Shown: positions 53,421-62,620, counted from the stretch's first letter. The stretch is DNA of 64,000 bases from Palleronia pontilimi (GCF_016412875.1 NZ_JAEKPD010000014.1:1-64000); one strand, 5' to 3'. Numbers and translations: made by a program. The notes: generated by a model from the sequence alone, not told the origin.

Positions 53421-54733
53421 AGCTCGGCCCCCATGATCATGTCGGGCAACCAGGTGGCGATGCCGGGGAACAGGCACAAAAGGATGATCGCCACGACCAT
53501 GCAGCCCACGTAGGGCAGCGATCCCACCAGGATGGTCTTCAGCTTGATGTCGGGCGCGATGCCGTTGATGACATAGAGGTTCAGGCCCACGGGGGGCGAG
53601 ATCAGGCCGATCTCCATGTTGATGGTCAGCACCACGGCGAACCAGATCGGGTCGAACCCGGCGGTCGTGATGATCGGCAGCAGGATCGGCGCGGCCATCA
53701 GGATCACCGCGACGGGCGGCAGGAAGAAGCCCGCGATCAGCAGGAACAGGTTGATCATCCCCATCAGCACCCAGCGGTTCACGTCCATCCCGCCGATCCA
53801 TTCGGCGATGGATTGGGTGATGAACAGCGACGACAGCATGTAGCTGAAGACGCCCGCCGCCCCGATGATGAACAGGATCATCACGCTCTCGCGCGTGCTG
53901 TCGCGCAGGACCGCCCAGATGGCGACCGGGCTCCACATGCTGTAGATCACCATGGCGATGACCAGGCAGAGCAGCGCGCCCACGGCGGCCGTTTCCGACG
54001 GCGTGGCGATGCCGCCATACATGGCGTAAAGCACGCCGAGGATGATCGCCAGGAACGGCAGGACCCGCGGCAGGATCTCGAACCGCTGGGCCCAGCTGTA
54101 GGACGTGGGTATCAGCGCGCTGCCATCGCTGGAGCGGGCCGTGGAATAGATCGACCACGCCATGAACAGCGCCACCAGCAGCAGCCCCGGCAGCACGCCC
54201 GCAAGAAACAGCCGCCCGATCGAGGTCTCGGTGGCGATGCCATAGACGATCATGGTGACCGAGGGCGGGATCAGGATCCCCAGCGTGCCGCCCGCGGCGA
54301 TGCTGCCCGCGGCGACGCTGTCAGGATAGCCGCGCTTGCGCATCTCGGGGATGCCCATCTTGCCGATGGCGGCACAGGTGGCGGGGGACGATCCCGACAT
54401 GGCCGAGAACAGCGCGCAGGCGCCGAGGTTCGAAATCACCAGGCCGCCCGGCACGCGGGTCAGCCACCGCTCGAGCGCCTCGTAAAGGTCGGCGCCCGCG
54501 CGGGTCGACGCGATGGCGGCGCCCATGATGATGAACATGGGGATCGACAGCAGCGCGAAATTGTCGAGCTTGCCGAAGAACACCTCGGGCATCAGGTTCA
54601 GCGACGATGCACCGTCGAACACGATCAGAAAGCCGGCCGACACCACCAGCAGCCCGGCGGCGACGGAAATGCCGGAAAAGAGGACAAGGATAGTTGAGAA
54701 GGCGACGATGGCGCCAAGGGACAGGGGATCCAT
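53417..54733 (-). CDS. matM: Malonate TRAP transporter large permease
   Basis: A 438-aa DctM subunit. FALLSIPMFIIMGAAIASTR near 55, SGSSPATCAAIGKMGIPEMR near 112, AAGGTLGILIPPSVTMIVYG near 147, and ATPSETAAVGALLCLVIAM place it in the family. It is coupled to matQ (one-base overlap at 54733) and to matA. The malonate assignment comes from the matA/matB/matR context. Confidence 0.9.
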   Translation of the reverse strand: MDPLSLGAIVAFSTILVLFSGISVAAGLLVVSAGFLIVFDGASSLNLMPEVFFGKLDNFALLSIPMFIIMGAAIASTRAGADLYEALERWLTRVPGGLVISNLGACALFSAMSGSSPATCAAIGKMGIPEMRKRGYPDSVAAGSIAAGGTLGILIPPSVTMIVYGIATETSIGRLFLAGVLPGLLLVALFMAWSIYSTARSSDGSALIPTSYSWAQRFEILPRVLPFLAIILGVLYAMYGGIATPSETAAVGALLCLVIAMVIYSMWSPVAIWAVLRDSTRESVMILFIIGAAGVFSYMLSSLFITQSIAEWIGGMDVNRWVLMGMINLFLLIAGFFLPPVAVILMAAPILLPIITTAGFDPIWFAVVLTINMEIGLISPPVGLNLYVINGIAPDIKLKTILVGSLPYVGCMVVAIILLCLFPGIATWLPDMIMGAEL

Positions 54734-55320
54734 TATTCAGCCGCCTCCGTCACGCTGTCGGCCAGGGTCGCCCCGGGCTCGAGTCCGAAGGGCTCCTCCA
54801 CGCGGAACACTACCGCGATCAGGTCCGCCACCAGTTGCAGAAGATACAGGCCAAAGCCCAGCGGCAGCGCCAGGTAGGGCACCCACAGCTTCGGGTTCCA
54901 CGGCGTGTTCGACGTCTCGCCCCAATCCCAGGCCTCGTGCCAGAAGTGGTAGCCGTGCCAGAACATCAGCGCGACGACGGCGATGGTGACCAGCAGCACC
55001 ACCAATGCCAGTCCCTTGCGCATGAATTCGGGCAGCAGCAGCGGCAGCAGGTCCACGTTCACGTGGCCGCGCAGGTATTGCACGTAAGGCAGGCCCAGCA
55101 TGGTGGCCGCGACCATCATGTAGGTGACACCTTCGGTCTGCCACACGGTCGAGCCGTTCAGCACGAAGCGGATGAAGATCATCTGGCAGGTCACCCCGAT
55201 CGAGATGACGATCAGCAGCGCGGCGGCGATGCCCGACAGCTTGCTGATGAACCCGATGGCCAGAAGCACCGGGTTGCCGCCATGCGGCGCGGGGGTGTGG
55301 GCGGGGGATGAGCCGGACAT
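54733..55320 (-). CDS. matQ: Malonate TRAP transporter small permease
   Basis: A 195-aa DctQ protein with four hydrophobic segments and the VTCQMIFIRFVLNGSTVWQT signature near 43-62, followed by VQYLRGHVNVDLL. The ATG at 55320 has GGAGG upstream; a longer frame to 55362 would overlap the hairpin loop region. The last base of its stop region overlaps matM. Confidence 0.88.
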   Translation of the reverse strand: MSGSSPAHTPAPHGGNPVLLAIGFISKLSGIAAALLIVISIGVTCQMIFIRFVLNGSTVWQTEGVTYMMVAATMLGLPYVQYLRGHVNVDLLPLLLPEFMRKGLALVVLLVTIAVVALMFWHGYHFWHEAWDWGETSNTPWNPKLWVPYLALPLGFGLYLLQLVADLIAVVFRVEEPFGLEPGATLADSVTEAAE

Positions 55321-55347
55321 GAAGCCTCCGATGACCTTGACATGGAG

Positions 55348-55374
55348 TGGCCGGGGGCGCACCGCCCCCGGCCA
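55348..55374. terminator. Intercistronic hairpin after matP
   Basis: TGGCCGGGGGCG (55348-55359) and CGCCCCCGGCCA (55363-55374) form a perfect 12-bp stem with a 3-nt loop, between matP (ends 55383) and matQ (starts 55320). It should limit or stabilise transcript at the binding-protein gene. Confidence 0.65.
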
Positions 55375-55382
55375 TCAAGCGA

Positions 55383-56363
55383 TCATTCGACCGACAGCGC
55401 CAGGTCGAGCAGGCGCTGACCGTCGGGCGAGCCTTCCAGGAACGCCTTGTAGGCGGTTTCCTGGGCGATCTCGCGCCACGCGTTGAACTGCTCTTCGGTC
55501 ATTTCGGCGATTTCCACGCCGTTATCGGCGAAGACCTGGCGGGCCTCACCGTCCTCGGCCTTGGCCTGTTCCAGGTAGAACGCCTCGGCCTTGGCGGCGG
55601 CGTCCATCAGGGCGGTCTGCTGTTCTTCGGTCAGGCCGTCGAAGACCGACTTGTTCATCAGCATGGGCTGATACATGAACCACAGCGCGTAGTCACCGGC
55701 GGGCGTGAAGCAGGCCACCTGCTCGTAGATGCGGTAGGACACGAAGGACGATGACGACGTGTTCGCCGCATCCAGCACGCCGGTCTGCATGGCGTTGTAG
55801 ATCTCGGCCGACGACATGGACGCGATGGATGCGCCCGCACCCGCCAGCATCTGCTCGAACGACTTGCCCGCGGCGCGCATCTGCTTGCCCTGCACGTCCT
55901 CGGGGGCGACGATGCACGCGTCCTTGCCCGCGAAGCCGCCCGCCAGGTAGCCGTGCACCAGCACCATGATGTCGTCTTCGGCCATGATCGCTTCGATCTC
56001 GTCCATGAAGGGCGACTCGTTCAGGCGCGCGGCGTGGTCGTGGTTCTTCACGAGGCCGGGCATCAGGGTCAGGTTATAGGCGTTGCGCAGGCCGCCCGCG
56101 TAGGACAGCGGCAGGATGATGGCGTCCACCTGGCCGCGCGCCAGGGGCTTGTACTGCTCGCGCGCCTTGAACAGCGACTGGCTGGGGAAGATCTGCAAAG
56201 TCAGGTCGACATCGGCGGCGGCCACTTCGTCGGCAACCATCTGGGCGACCTTGTGGCGAACATCGCCTTCGGACCACTGGTGCGACACGCGCAGCTCGGC
56301 CGCGTCGGCGCCGAAAGTTGAGGCCGCAAGGACGGCGGCCGTGACGGTTGCGATGAATTTCAT
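55383..56363 (-). CDS. matP: Malonate TRAP transporter substrate-binding protein
   Basis: A 326-aa DctP receptor with a Sec signal ending near FGADA (about 21). The mature start is AELRVSHQWSEGDVRHKVAQ. PEDVQGKQMRAAGKSFEQML carries the ligand Arg, and SMSSAEIYNAMQTGVLDAAN is a family block. It is the first gene of matPQMAB, facing matR over two operator palindromes. It should bind malonate in the periplasm. Confidence 0.9.
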   Translation of the reverse strand: MKFIATVTAAVLAASTFGADAAELRVSHQWSEGDVRHKVAQMVADEVAAADVDLTLQIFPSQSLFKAREQYKPLARGQVDAIILPLSYAGGLRNAYNLTLMPGLVKNHDHAARLNESPFMDEIEAIMAEDDIMVLVHGYLAGGFAGKDACIVAPEDVQGKQMRAAGKSFEQMLAGAGASIASMSSAEIYNAMQTGVLDAANTSSSSFVSYRIYEQVACFTPAGDYALWFMYQPMLMNKSVFDGLTEEQQTALMDAAAKAEAFYLEQAKAEDGEARQVFADNGVEIAEMTEEQFNAWREIAQETAYKAFLEGSPDGQRLLDLALSVE

Positions 56364-56441
56364 TCTTTTCTCTCCCTATGACTGACCTCTTCGCAGCGCT
56401 TTGCCCGGAACTTTCGGGGGACTTGTCGCTTGGGTCACCGA

Positions 56442-56455
56442 TCTTGTATACAAGA
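56442..56455. promoter_or_regulatory. MatR operator 1
   Basis: TCTTGTATACAAGA is a perfect 14-bp palindrome of the form bound by FadR/FCD-type GntR regulators (TTGT-ACAA core). It lies 79 bp upstream of matP and 69 bp upstream of matR, so it can control both. Confidence 0.7.
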
Positions 56456-56462
56456 ACCTATG

Positions 56463-56476
56463 TCTTGTCGGCAAGA
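56463..56476. promoter_or_regulatory. MatR operator 2
   Basis: TCTTGTCGGCAAGA repeats the outer bases of operator 1 exactly. The two centres are 21 bp apart, two DNA helical turns, so two regulator dimers could bind side by side on one face. Confidence 0.6.
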
Positions 56477-56523
56477 AGTCGACAAACTTGTTTTTCCCAG
56501 CCTGTGCGAGTGGCTCCCGGACC

Positions 56524-57177
56524 ATGGAAGTAAAGCTTTCCGACACCATCGCCGAGACGCTGGAAGGGCTGATCCTGGATGGCACATTCGCGGATGGCGA
56601 GCGGCTGGACGAGGTCCAGCTGGCCCAGCGATTCGCGGTATCGCGCACACCCCTGCGCGAAGCGTTCCAGCGGCTGGCACAGTCGGGGCTGGTCCAGCAG
56701 ATCCCCCGTCGCGGCGTCTTCGTGCGCCAGCCCGGACCGATCGAGCTGGTCGAGATGTTCGAGGTCATGGCCGAGTTGGAAGCCGCCTGCGCCCGTCTGG
56801 CCGCGACCCGGATCACCGAAGACGCGCTGGACGAGCTTGCCGCCGCCAACGAGCGCTGCCGCCGCGCCATGGAAAACCGCGATTCGGACGGCTATTACCG
56901 CGAGAATGAACGCTTCCACGCGATCCTGTACCGCCAATCGGGAAATCGGTTCCTGGAAAAGGAATGTCGCCGTTTGCAGCGCCGACTGACGCCGTTTCGT
57001 CGGCTGCAACTGCGCCTGCGCGGCAGGCTTGCCCAGTCCATGGCCGAGCATGAAGCCATCGTGAAATCGTTGCGCGCGGGCGATCCGCGGCAGGCCGCCG
57101 ACATGGTCCGCGCCCATGTCGCGGTGCAGGGCGAGAAGTTTCACAACCTGCGCCACGGCCTGGCACCGTCCCATTGA
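56524..57177 (+). CDS. matR: GntR-family (FCD) regulator of malonate genes
   Basis: A 217-aa GntR protein: an N-terminal winged HTH (FADGERLDEVQLAQRFAVSR then TPLREAFQRLAQSGLVQQIP) and an all-helical FCD effector domain (EMFEVMAELEAACARLAATR, ENERFHAILYRQSGNRFLE, MAEHEAIVKSLRAGD). The His and Asp ligands of the FCD pocket appear to be present. Located divergent from matPQMAB over two palindromes, it most likely derepresses the operon when malonate or a derivative binds. Confidence 0.9.
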   Translation: MEVKLSDTIAETLEGLILDGTFADGERLDEVQLAQRFAVSRTPLREAFQRLAQSGLVQQIPRRGVFVRQPGPIELVEMFEVMAELEAACARLAATRITEDALDELAAANERCRRAMENRDSDGYYRENERFHAILYRQSGNRFLEKECRRLQRRLTPFRRLQLRLRGRLAQSMAEHEAIVKSLRAGDPRQAADMVRAHVAVQGEKFHNLRHGLAPSH

Positions 57178-57221
57178 CGGCCGCCCGCGCAATCGTCGCC
57201 CCCGCCTTGCGCGACGGCCGC

Positions 57222-57833
57222 TCAGATGCCCGACAAGTGTCTCACGCAGGACAGCACGCGGTCCGATCCGTCGCCGGTCCTCAGCGAGGTGAAGATCACC
57301 GGCCGCTCGCCCCGCATCCTGGCGGCGTCGCGCTCCATGACCTCGAGCGATGCGCCCACATGCGGCGCAAGGTCGGTCTTGTTCACCACCAAAATGTCGG
57401 ACCGGGTGATGGCGGGCCCGCCTTTGCGCGGGATCTCTTCGCCCGCGGCCACGTCGATGACATAGATCGTCAGATCCGCCAATTCGGGGCTGAACGTCGC
57501 CGATAGGTTGTCCCCGCCGGATTCGATCAGGACGATCTCGACCTCGGGATGCCGCGCCCGCATCTCGGCCACCGCGGCCAGGTTGATCGACGCGTCTTCG
57601 CGGATGGCGGTATGGGGACAGCCGCCGGTTTCGACCCCGATGATCCGGTCGCCCGGCAGGATCTGCATCCGCATCAGGGCTTCGGCGTCTTCCTGGGTGT
57701 AGATGTCGTTGGTGATGACCCCGATCGAGTAGGCGTCCTTCATCAGCTCTGCCAGGCGCGCGGTCAGCGTCGTCTTGCCCGCGCCGACCGGACCGCCGAT
57801 CCCGATCCGCAGGGGGCCATTCAGTGTCGTCAT
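57222..57833 (-). CDS. ureG: Urease accessory GTPase UreG
   Basis: A 203-aa SIMIBI-class GTPase that delivers nickel to apo-urease with UreD, UreE and UreF. P-loop [12 protein letters not shown] at 14-25, [20 protein letters not shown] near 70 (Cys-Pro-His nickel site), [15 protein letters not shown], and [13 protein letters not shown] as the guanine specificity motif. Its ATG overlaps the ureF stop (TCATGA on the opposite strand). It is the last gene of the ure cluster. Confidence 0.95.
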   Translation of the reverse strand: MTTLNGPLRIGIGGPVGAGKTTLTARLAELMKDAYSIGVITNDIYTQEDAEALMRMQILPGDRIIGVETGGCPHTAIREDASINLAAVAEMRARHPEVEIVLIESGGDNLSATFSPELADLTIYVIDVAAGEEIPRKGGPAITRSDILVVNKTDLAPHVGASLEVMERDAARMRGERPVIFTSLRTGDGSDRVLSCVRHLSGI

Positions 57834-58468
57834 GATTGAAAAAGCCTCGGTTGCTGGGTTTCGTGGCGCATGGCGGCGATGTCGGACAGGAACGCGTTGC
57901 CGACAAGATCGTCCAGCGTCGCGCCGCGCGTCTCATTCGCGACGCTCATGCAGGTGTCCTGCAGGTTCAAGACCACCCGCTGACCGGCGGTTTGCCCCAG
58001 CGGGCTGAGACGCAGCGCCGCCGAGACCAGGTTCGTCACCATGGCCTGCAGATAAAGCCCGACGGTCGCTTCAACGTCCAGACCGACGCGCCGCGCCGCG
58101 TGGCCCAGCGCTATGGGCAGAAGAAGGTCCGGAAGCGCAAGATCCCAGACCGCGTTGGCCGTGCGCACGAAGGCAGCGCCCTGGCGGTCGGCCTCGCGCA
58201 CCCGCTCGCAGGCTGTCGCGAAGGCGCGGGCCTGCGCGTCGAGCTCACGCGGATCCGGCGCCGCGAAGGCCAGCCGCAGGAAGATGGCGTCGCTGCGCCC
58301 CGTGCCATCGGTCAGGCAATCGCGCAACCACTCTTCCAGCCCTTGCGCGTCGGCGATCCAGCCGTCGTGAATGGCCGCCTCGAGCCCGTGCGAAAAGGCG
58401 AATGCACCGGTCGGAAAGGCGGGCGACATCCATTGCGTCAGCGTCAGCAGCTTCGCGTCAATGGCCAT
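57830..58468 (-). CDS. ureF: Urease accessory protein UreF
   Basis: A 212-aa all-helical protein, the GTPase-regulating partner of UreG in nickel insertion. [19 protein letters not shown] near 12, then the [20 protein letters not shown] and [16 protein letters not shown] blocks. I chose the ATG at 58468; ATGs at 58474 and 58519 are possible alternatives. The start overlaps the end of ureE by 11 bp. Confidence 0.92.
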   Translation of the reverse strand: MAIDAKLLTLTQWMSPAFPTGAFAFSHGLEAAIHDGWIADAQGLEEWLRDCLTDGTGRSDAIFLRLAFAAPDPRELDAQARAFATACERVREADRQGAAFVRTANAVWDLALPDLLLPIALGHAARRVGLDVEATVGLYLQAMVTNLVSAALRLSPLGQTAGQRVVLNLQDTCMSVANETRGATLDDLVGNAFLSDIAAMRHETQQPRLFQS

Positions 58469-58937
58469 CGGCATGGGCCGTGTGTCCGTGCGCGTGCGCA
58501 TGGGTGCGCCCGTGGCCATAGGCGCCGCCTTCGGGGGTGAACGGCTCGCGGACCGGAACCGTCGTCGCCCCGAGATGGGCCAACATATGCGCGATGACCG
58601 GATCGTTCTGGATCAGCACCCGGCTCGGCTCGATCTGGCAGGGCGTGTGGCGGTTCCCGATATGCCAGGCCAGGCGCGGCAGGTCCGGCCCCGTGACGGC
58701 CAGCAGGTCCTCGGGGGCGGCGACGATCCGGACAAGCCGCCCGTCGCCCAGTTCCAGTGCATCGCCGTGGCCAAGCGACACGGTCCGCTCGAAATCGGCG
58801 ACGAAGGACAGTCCATCCTCGGCGCTGAGCTTGCGTCGGCGGAAGAACCGGTCCTCGTAGCGCAGCACGCAGTCAGCGGCCCGGCCCGTCCAGGTGCCTG
58901 CCGTGTGAAGGGTCTGAGCCAGTGGCAGATCGGTCAT
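58458..58937 (-). CDS. ureE: Urease accessory nickel chaperone UreE
   Basis: A 159-aa nickel metallochaperone. The peptide-binding N-domain (DGLSFVADFERTVSLGHGDA) and the metal-binding domain (LAWHIGNRHTPCQIEPSRVL, the conserved nickel His) are followed by a His-rich tail ([19 protein letters not shown]), able to bind several nickel ions. It lies 6 bp after ureC and overlaps ureF. Confidence 0.94.
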   Translation of the reverse strand: MTDLPLAQTLHTAGTWTGRAADCVLRYEDRFFRRRKLSAEDGLSFVADFERTVSLGHGDALELGDGRLVRIVAAPEDLLAVTGPDLPRLAWHIGNRHTPCQIEPSRVLIQNDPVIAHMLAHLGATTVPVREPFTPEGGAYGHGRTHAHAHGHTAHADGH

Positions 58938-58943
58938 GGGGCG

Positions 58944-60704
58944 TCAGAACAGGAAATAGCGCTGCGCCATGGGCAGCTCGGTTGCGGGCTGGCAGGTCAG
59001 AAGCTCGCCGTCGGCGCGCACCTCGTAGGTTTCGGGGTTCACCTCGACCTTCGGCGTGGCGTCGTTCAGCACCAGGTCCTTCTTGCCGATGCCGCGCGTG
59101 TTGGCCACCGGCAGGGTCGTCTTGGCCAGCCCCAGCCGCTCGCCGATCCCGTCGGCCTGGGCGGCCCCGGACACGAAGGTCACGGCACTGGCTTCCAGCG
59201 CGCGCCCGAAGGCGCCGAACATCGGCCGGGTATAGACCGGCTGCGGCGTCGGGATCGACGCGTTCGGATCGCCCATCTGTGCGCAGACGATGCTGCCGCC
59301 CATCAGCACCATTTCGGGCTTCACGCCGAAGAAGGCGGGGTTCCACAGCACCAGGTCGGCGCGCTTGCCTTCCTCGATGCTGCCGATATGCGCCGAAATC
59401 CCGTGAGCGATGGCGGGGTTGATCGTGTATTTCGCGATATAGCGGCGGACGCGGAAATTGTCGTTGTCGCCGGTCTCTTCGGGCAGGCGGCCGCGCTGCT
59501 TCTTCATCTTGTCGGCGGTCTGCCAGGTGCGGATGATGACCTCGCCCACGCGGCCCATGGCCTGACTGTCGGACGCGATGATCGAGAACGCGCCCATGTC
59601 GTGCAGGATGTCTTCGGCGGCGATGGTTTCGCGCCGGATGCGACTTTCGGCAAAGGCAACGTCCTCGGGGATCGACTTGTCCAGGTGATGGCAGACCATC
59701 AGCATGTCCAGGTGCTCGTCCACGGTGTTGACCGTGAAGGGCCGCGTCGGGTTGGTCGACGACGGCAGCACATGCGCCTCGCCGCAGATCTTGATGATAT
59801 CCGGCGCGTGCCCGCCGCCCGCGCCTTCGGTGTGGAAGGCGTGGATCGTGCGGCCTTTGATGGCAGCGATGGTGTTCTCGACGAAGCCGGACTCGTTCAG
59901 CGTGTCGGTGTGGATCATCACCTGCACGTCCCACGCGTCGGCCACCGACAAGCAGCAGTCGATGGCGCCCGGCGTCGTGCCCCAATCCTCGTGCAGCTTC
60001 AGCGCGCAGGCCCCCGCCCTGATCTGTTCCTCGAGGGCAGCGGGCAGCGACGCGTTGCCCTTGCCCGCGAAGGCCAGGTTCATGGGGAAGGCGTCGGCGG
60101 ATTGCAGCATGCGCCCGATATGCCAGGGCCCCGGCGTGCAGGTGGTGGCCAGCGTGCCATGGGCGGGGCCGGTGCCGCCGCCCAGCATGGTGGTCAGGCC
60201 GGAATGCAGCGCGTCCTCGATCTGCTGGGGGCAGATGAAGTGGATGTGGCTGTCGAAGCCGCCCGCCGTGACGATCTTGCCCTCGCCCGCGATGGCCTCG
60301 GTCCCGGGGCCCACGATGATGTTCACGCCCGGCTGCGTGTCGGGGTTGCCGGCCTTGCCGATCTTCGCGATCCGCCCGTCCCGAAGGCCGATATCGGCCT
60401 TGTAGATGCCCGTCGCGTCCACGATCAGCGCGTTGGTGATGACGGTATCGACCGCACCTTCCGCGCGGGTCGCCTGGCTTTGGCCCATCCCGTCGCGGAT
60501 CACCTTGCCGCCGCCGAACTTGACCTCTTCGCCGTAAAGCAGCGCGTTGCCGCCGCGGCCTTGGGACGTCGCCGCGCCTGCCGCCTCGGCGGTCAGGTCG
60601 CGCTCGACCTCGATGATCAGGTCGGTATCGGCCAGCCGCACCCGGTCACCCGTGGTGGGGCCGAACATCGCGGCGTAATCCGCGCGGGAGATCCTTGCCG
60701 GCAT
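58944..60704 (-). CDS. ureC: Urease alpha subunit
   Basis: A 586-aa amidohydrolase that hydrolyses urea to ammonia and carbamate at a dinuclear nickel site. HIHFICPQQ near 150 gives nickel His ligands, [15 protein letters not shown] near 228 holds the carbamylated Lys, [12 protein letters not shown] and [15 protein letters not shown] near 265-295 give further ligands and the flap. The usual length is about 567-572; the excess comes from an insert ([18 protein letters not shown], about residues 38-55) before [12 protein letters not shown]. Starts 3 bp after the 104-aa ORF. Confidence 0.95.
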   Translation of the reverse strand: MPARISRADYAAMFGPTTGDRVRLADTDLIIEVERDLTAEAAGAATSQGRGGNALLYGEEVKFGGGKVIRDGMGQSQATRAEGAVDTVITNALIVDATGIYKADIGLRDGRIAKIGKAGNPDTQPGVNIIVGPGTEAIAGEGKIVTAGGFDSHIHFICPQQIEDALHSGLTTMLGGGTGPAHGTLATTCTPGPWHIGRMLQSADAFPMNLAFAGKGNASLPAALEEQIRAGACALKLHEDWGTTPGAIDCCLSVADAWDVQVMIHTDTLNESGFVENTIAAIKGRTIHAFHTEGAGGGHAPDIIKICGEAHVLPSSTNPTRPFTVNTVDEHLDMLMVCHHLDKSIPEDVAFAESRIRRETIAAEDILHDMGAFSIIASDSQAMGRVGEVIIRTWQTADKMKKQRGRLPEETGDNDNFRVRRYIAKYTINPAIAHGISAHIGSIEEGKRADLVLWNPAFFGVKPEMVLMGGSIVCAQMGDPNASIPTPQPVYTRPMFGAFGRALEASAVTFVSGAAQADGIGERLGLAKTTLPVANTRGIGKKDLVLNDATPKVEVNPETYEVRADGELLTCQPATELPMAQRYFLF

Positions 60705-60707
60705 GGG

Positions 60708-61022
60708 TCAGCCCTTCTTGAAACCGCGTTTCGTCAGGCGCCGCGCATTGGCGCGCGTGGCGCGGCGGATGGGGCGGATTGCCGCCGCGGCGACCGCGTC
60801 GGGGGCCGCACCCTGGAGCATCTTGACGCTCGCGTCGCCCACCGCCTTGGTCATGGCATGCGCCTTCTCCGAGACCATGCGCCGGTTTTCGGTCTTGGTG
60901 ACCGACCAGATCCCCGCCATTCCCATCAGCCGCATGGCGATCACGCCCTGCGCCTCGGCCATGACCATGGCGACCTGCAGGCCATTCGCCCAGTAATCCA
61001 TGATCGTCGGAACGCGCGCCAT
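60708..61022 (-). CDS. Conserved hypothetical protein of the Rhodobacteraceae urease locus
   Basis: A 104-aa basic, helical protein between ureB and ureC. MVMAEAQGVIAMRLMGMAGI and WSVTKTENRRMVSEKAHAMT are its recognisable core; the C-terminal 35 residues are Ala/Arg-rich. I recall similar small ORFs inserted in urease clusters of Rhodobacter relatives, with no assigned activity. It is separated from ureB by 1 bp and from ureC by 3 bp, so it is surely translated in the operon. A nickel-assembly or stabilising role is conceivable but unsupported. Confidence 0.8.
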   Translation of the reverse strand: MARVPTIMDYWANGLQVAMVMAEAQGVIAMRLMGMAGIWSVTKTENRRMVSEKAHAMTKAVGDASVKMLQGAAPDAVAAAAIRPIRRATRANARRLTKRGFKKG

Positions 61023-61023
61023 C

Positions 61024-61329
61024 TCAGAGCTCTCCCATGATCTGCTGGTTGAACCCGAAGATCCGGCGCGCGCCGCCGATGGGGATCAACGCGACCTCGC
61101 GCCTTTGGCCCGGCTCGAAGCGCACCGCGGTGCCTGCCGCGATGTCCAGCCGCATGCCGCGCGCGGCGTCCCTGTCGAAGTCGAGCGCCGCGTTCGCCTC
61201 GCCGAAATGGTAGTGCGAGCCGACCTGCACGGGTCGGTCGCCGGTATTGGCGACCATAAGCGTGATCGCCGTCTTGTCGCTGTTCAGCTCGATCGTGCCC
61301 TGGGCCACGAAATATTCGCCGGGGATCAT
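61024..61329 (-). CDS. ureB: Urease beta subunit
   Basis: A 101-aa structural subunit. [20 protein letters not shown] opens the family, followed by [20 protein letters not shown] and [20 protein letters not shown]. The ATG at 61329 is the usual UreB start; 13 extra residues upstream are not conserved. It assembles with UreA and UreC in the trimeric urease core. Confidence 0.95.
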   Translation of the reverse strand: MIPGEYFVAQGTIELNSDKTAITLMVANTGDRPVQVGSHYHFGEANAALDFDRDAARGMRLDIAAGTAVRFEPGQRREVALIPIGGARRIFGFNQQIMGEL

Positions 61330-61339
61330 CGCGGAACTC

Positions 61340-61642
61340 CTATCTGATCGGGTTGTGAACGGTGACAAGCTTGGTGCCGTCCGGAAACGTGGCCTCGACT
61401 TGGACCTCTTGCACCATTTCCGGGATGCCCTCCATGCATTGATGGCGGCCGATGACCTCGGCGCCCGCTTCCATCATGTCGGCGACCGAGCGTCCGTCCC
61501 GCGCCCCTTCGACCACCGTGTCCGTGATCAGCGCAATGGCTTCGGGATAGTTCAGCTTCACGCCGCGGGCCAAGCGCTTGCGCGCGACCTCGGCGGCCAT
61601 GGCGACCAGCAGCTTGTCTTTCTCGCGTGGCGTAAGTTGCAT
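61340..61642 (-). CDS. ureA: Urease gamma subunit
   Basis: A 100-aa structural subunit of the expected length. [40 protein letters not shown], and [20 protein letters not shown] are diagnostic. It is 4 bp downstream of ureD and 10 bp before ureB. Confidence 0.96.
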   Translation of the reverse strand: MQLTPREKDKLLVAMAAEVARKRLARGVKLNYPEAIALITDTVVEGARDGRSVADMMEAGAEVIGRHQCMEGIPEMVQEVQVEATFPDGTKLVTVHNPIR

Positions 61643-61646
61643 GACG

Positions 61647-62543
61647 TCAAAGGCTCCAGGATTTGGGCAAGTGTGTCGCGGTCAGGACTTCAAGAACCGG
61701 GACCAGTGCGCGGCGCAGAAGAAACGAGTCCTCGGCAAGCAGCCGGATGCTCAGAACGTCGTCCGCCACCAGGCTGGCACCGCCCGTCTCGGGCAGAAGC
61801 GCGCGGATTCGGGGCAGACAGGCTTCGGCGTGGGGGCCACAGCACAGCACGGTGGCCAGCGCGCCCAGTCCGGCCCCGAGCGCGGGGCGGGCCAGTCGCT
61901 CGGCGATGTTGCCGCCGAGATCCACGCGATCCCAGTAAATCGGCGCGTCGTTCCGGCGGATGGCGATCGTGTCGCGCACCCGTCCCTGGGTAACGGTTTC
62001 GCCCATGGCGCGGCGCCCGAAGACCATGGATTCGACCAGCACCAAGGTCGCGCCCGGATCCAGATCGACGTCGAGCTGGCGATCGATGGACGCGCCGTCG
62101 AACACGATCAGCTCTTGCGGCAACCAATGCAGCACCGCGCCATCGGCCACGGACAGGTGCGTGCGGATGCGGGCGACCCCGGACTGGCTGCGATAGGCCC
62201 GCTCGGCCGCCTGCGTCGTCACCACCAGGTGGCTGCCCGGCCCCGCTTGCGCGCTCAACTCGAAGCGATCCCCGCCGGTCAATCCGCCCGCGGTGTTCAG
62301 CACGATGGCCTCCACGGCATCGGCGCGTCGGGGGAAGGCGACCTTCGTGGATCCGGACGTCCTGAACCGGTCGATGGCCGAACGCTCGCCCACGCGCTTG
62401 GTCGACAGCTTCAGCGCGCCCAGCGATCGCGGAGCGGCCGTCGCCTTGCTCGATGCCAAGAATGCGTGGGTCATACGCAGCGTCGCCCCCAAAGTCCGAC
62501 CCGCCCGTTTCAGCATGGCCGTGTCGAGGTAGCTATCGCGCAT
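61647..62543 (-). CDS. ureD: Urease accessory protein UreD
   Basis: A 298-aa scaffold protein that joins UreF and UreG on apo-urease during nickel insertion. [40 protein letters not shown] near 90, and [13 protein letters not shown] match UreD/UreH. It is the first gene of ureDAB-orf-CEFG. An NtrC-box-like sequence lies 60 bp upstream. Confidence 0.93.
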   Translation of the reverse strand: MRDSYLDTAMLKRAGRTLGATLRMTHAFLASSKATAAPRSLGALKLSTKRVGERSAIDRFRTSGSTKVAFPRRADAVEAIVLNTAGGLTGGDRFELSAQAGPGSHLVVTTQAAERAYRSQSGVARIRTHLSVADGAVLHWLPQELIVFDGASIDRQLDVDLDPGATLVLVESMVFGRRAMGETVTQGRVRDTIAIRRNDAPIYWDRVDLGGNIAERLARPALGAGLGALATVLCCGPHAEACLPRIRALLPETGGASLVADDVLSIRLLAEDSFLLRRALVPVLEVLTATHLPKSWSL

Positions 62544-62603
62544 GGCTGGCGATCAGCGTGATTGCGCGCATCTGCCCAAATGGGATGCAGTCAATACCGC
62601 ATA

Positions 62604-62620
62604 TGCGCATAAAAAGTGCA
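62604..62620. promoter_or_regulatory. NtrC-box-like operator upstream of ureD
   Basis: TGCGCATAAAAAGTGCA has the same 5-bp arms and 7-bp spacer as the site before cynA (TGCGC-N7-GTGCA). It lies 61 bp before the ureD start and 134 bp before the divergent small exported protein. Overall match to the enterobacterial consensus is 10 of 17, but both arms fit. Confidence 0.5.

Noticed and set aside
53421-54158. Fusion of malonyl-CoA decarboxylase to an upstream frame
   Set aside because: The upstream part is a shadow of matM. The true start is a GTG at 53420, overlapping the matM stop.
58371-61040. An 889-residue open plus-strand frame across the urease genes
   Set aside because: It is antisense to ureC, ureE and the small ORF, all of which are unmistakable. 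Composition is the His/Arg/Asp/Gly-rich type of GC-driven shadows.
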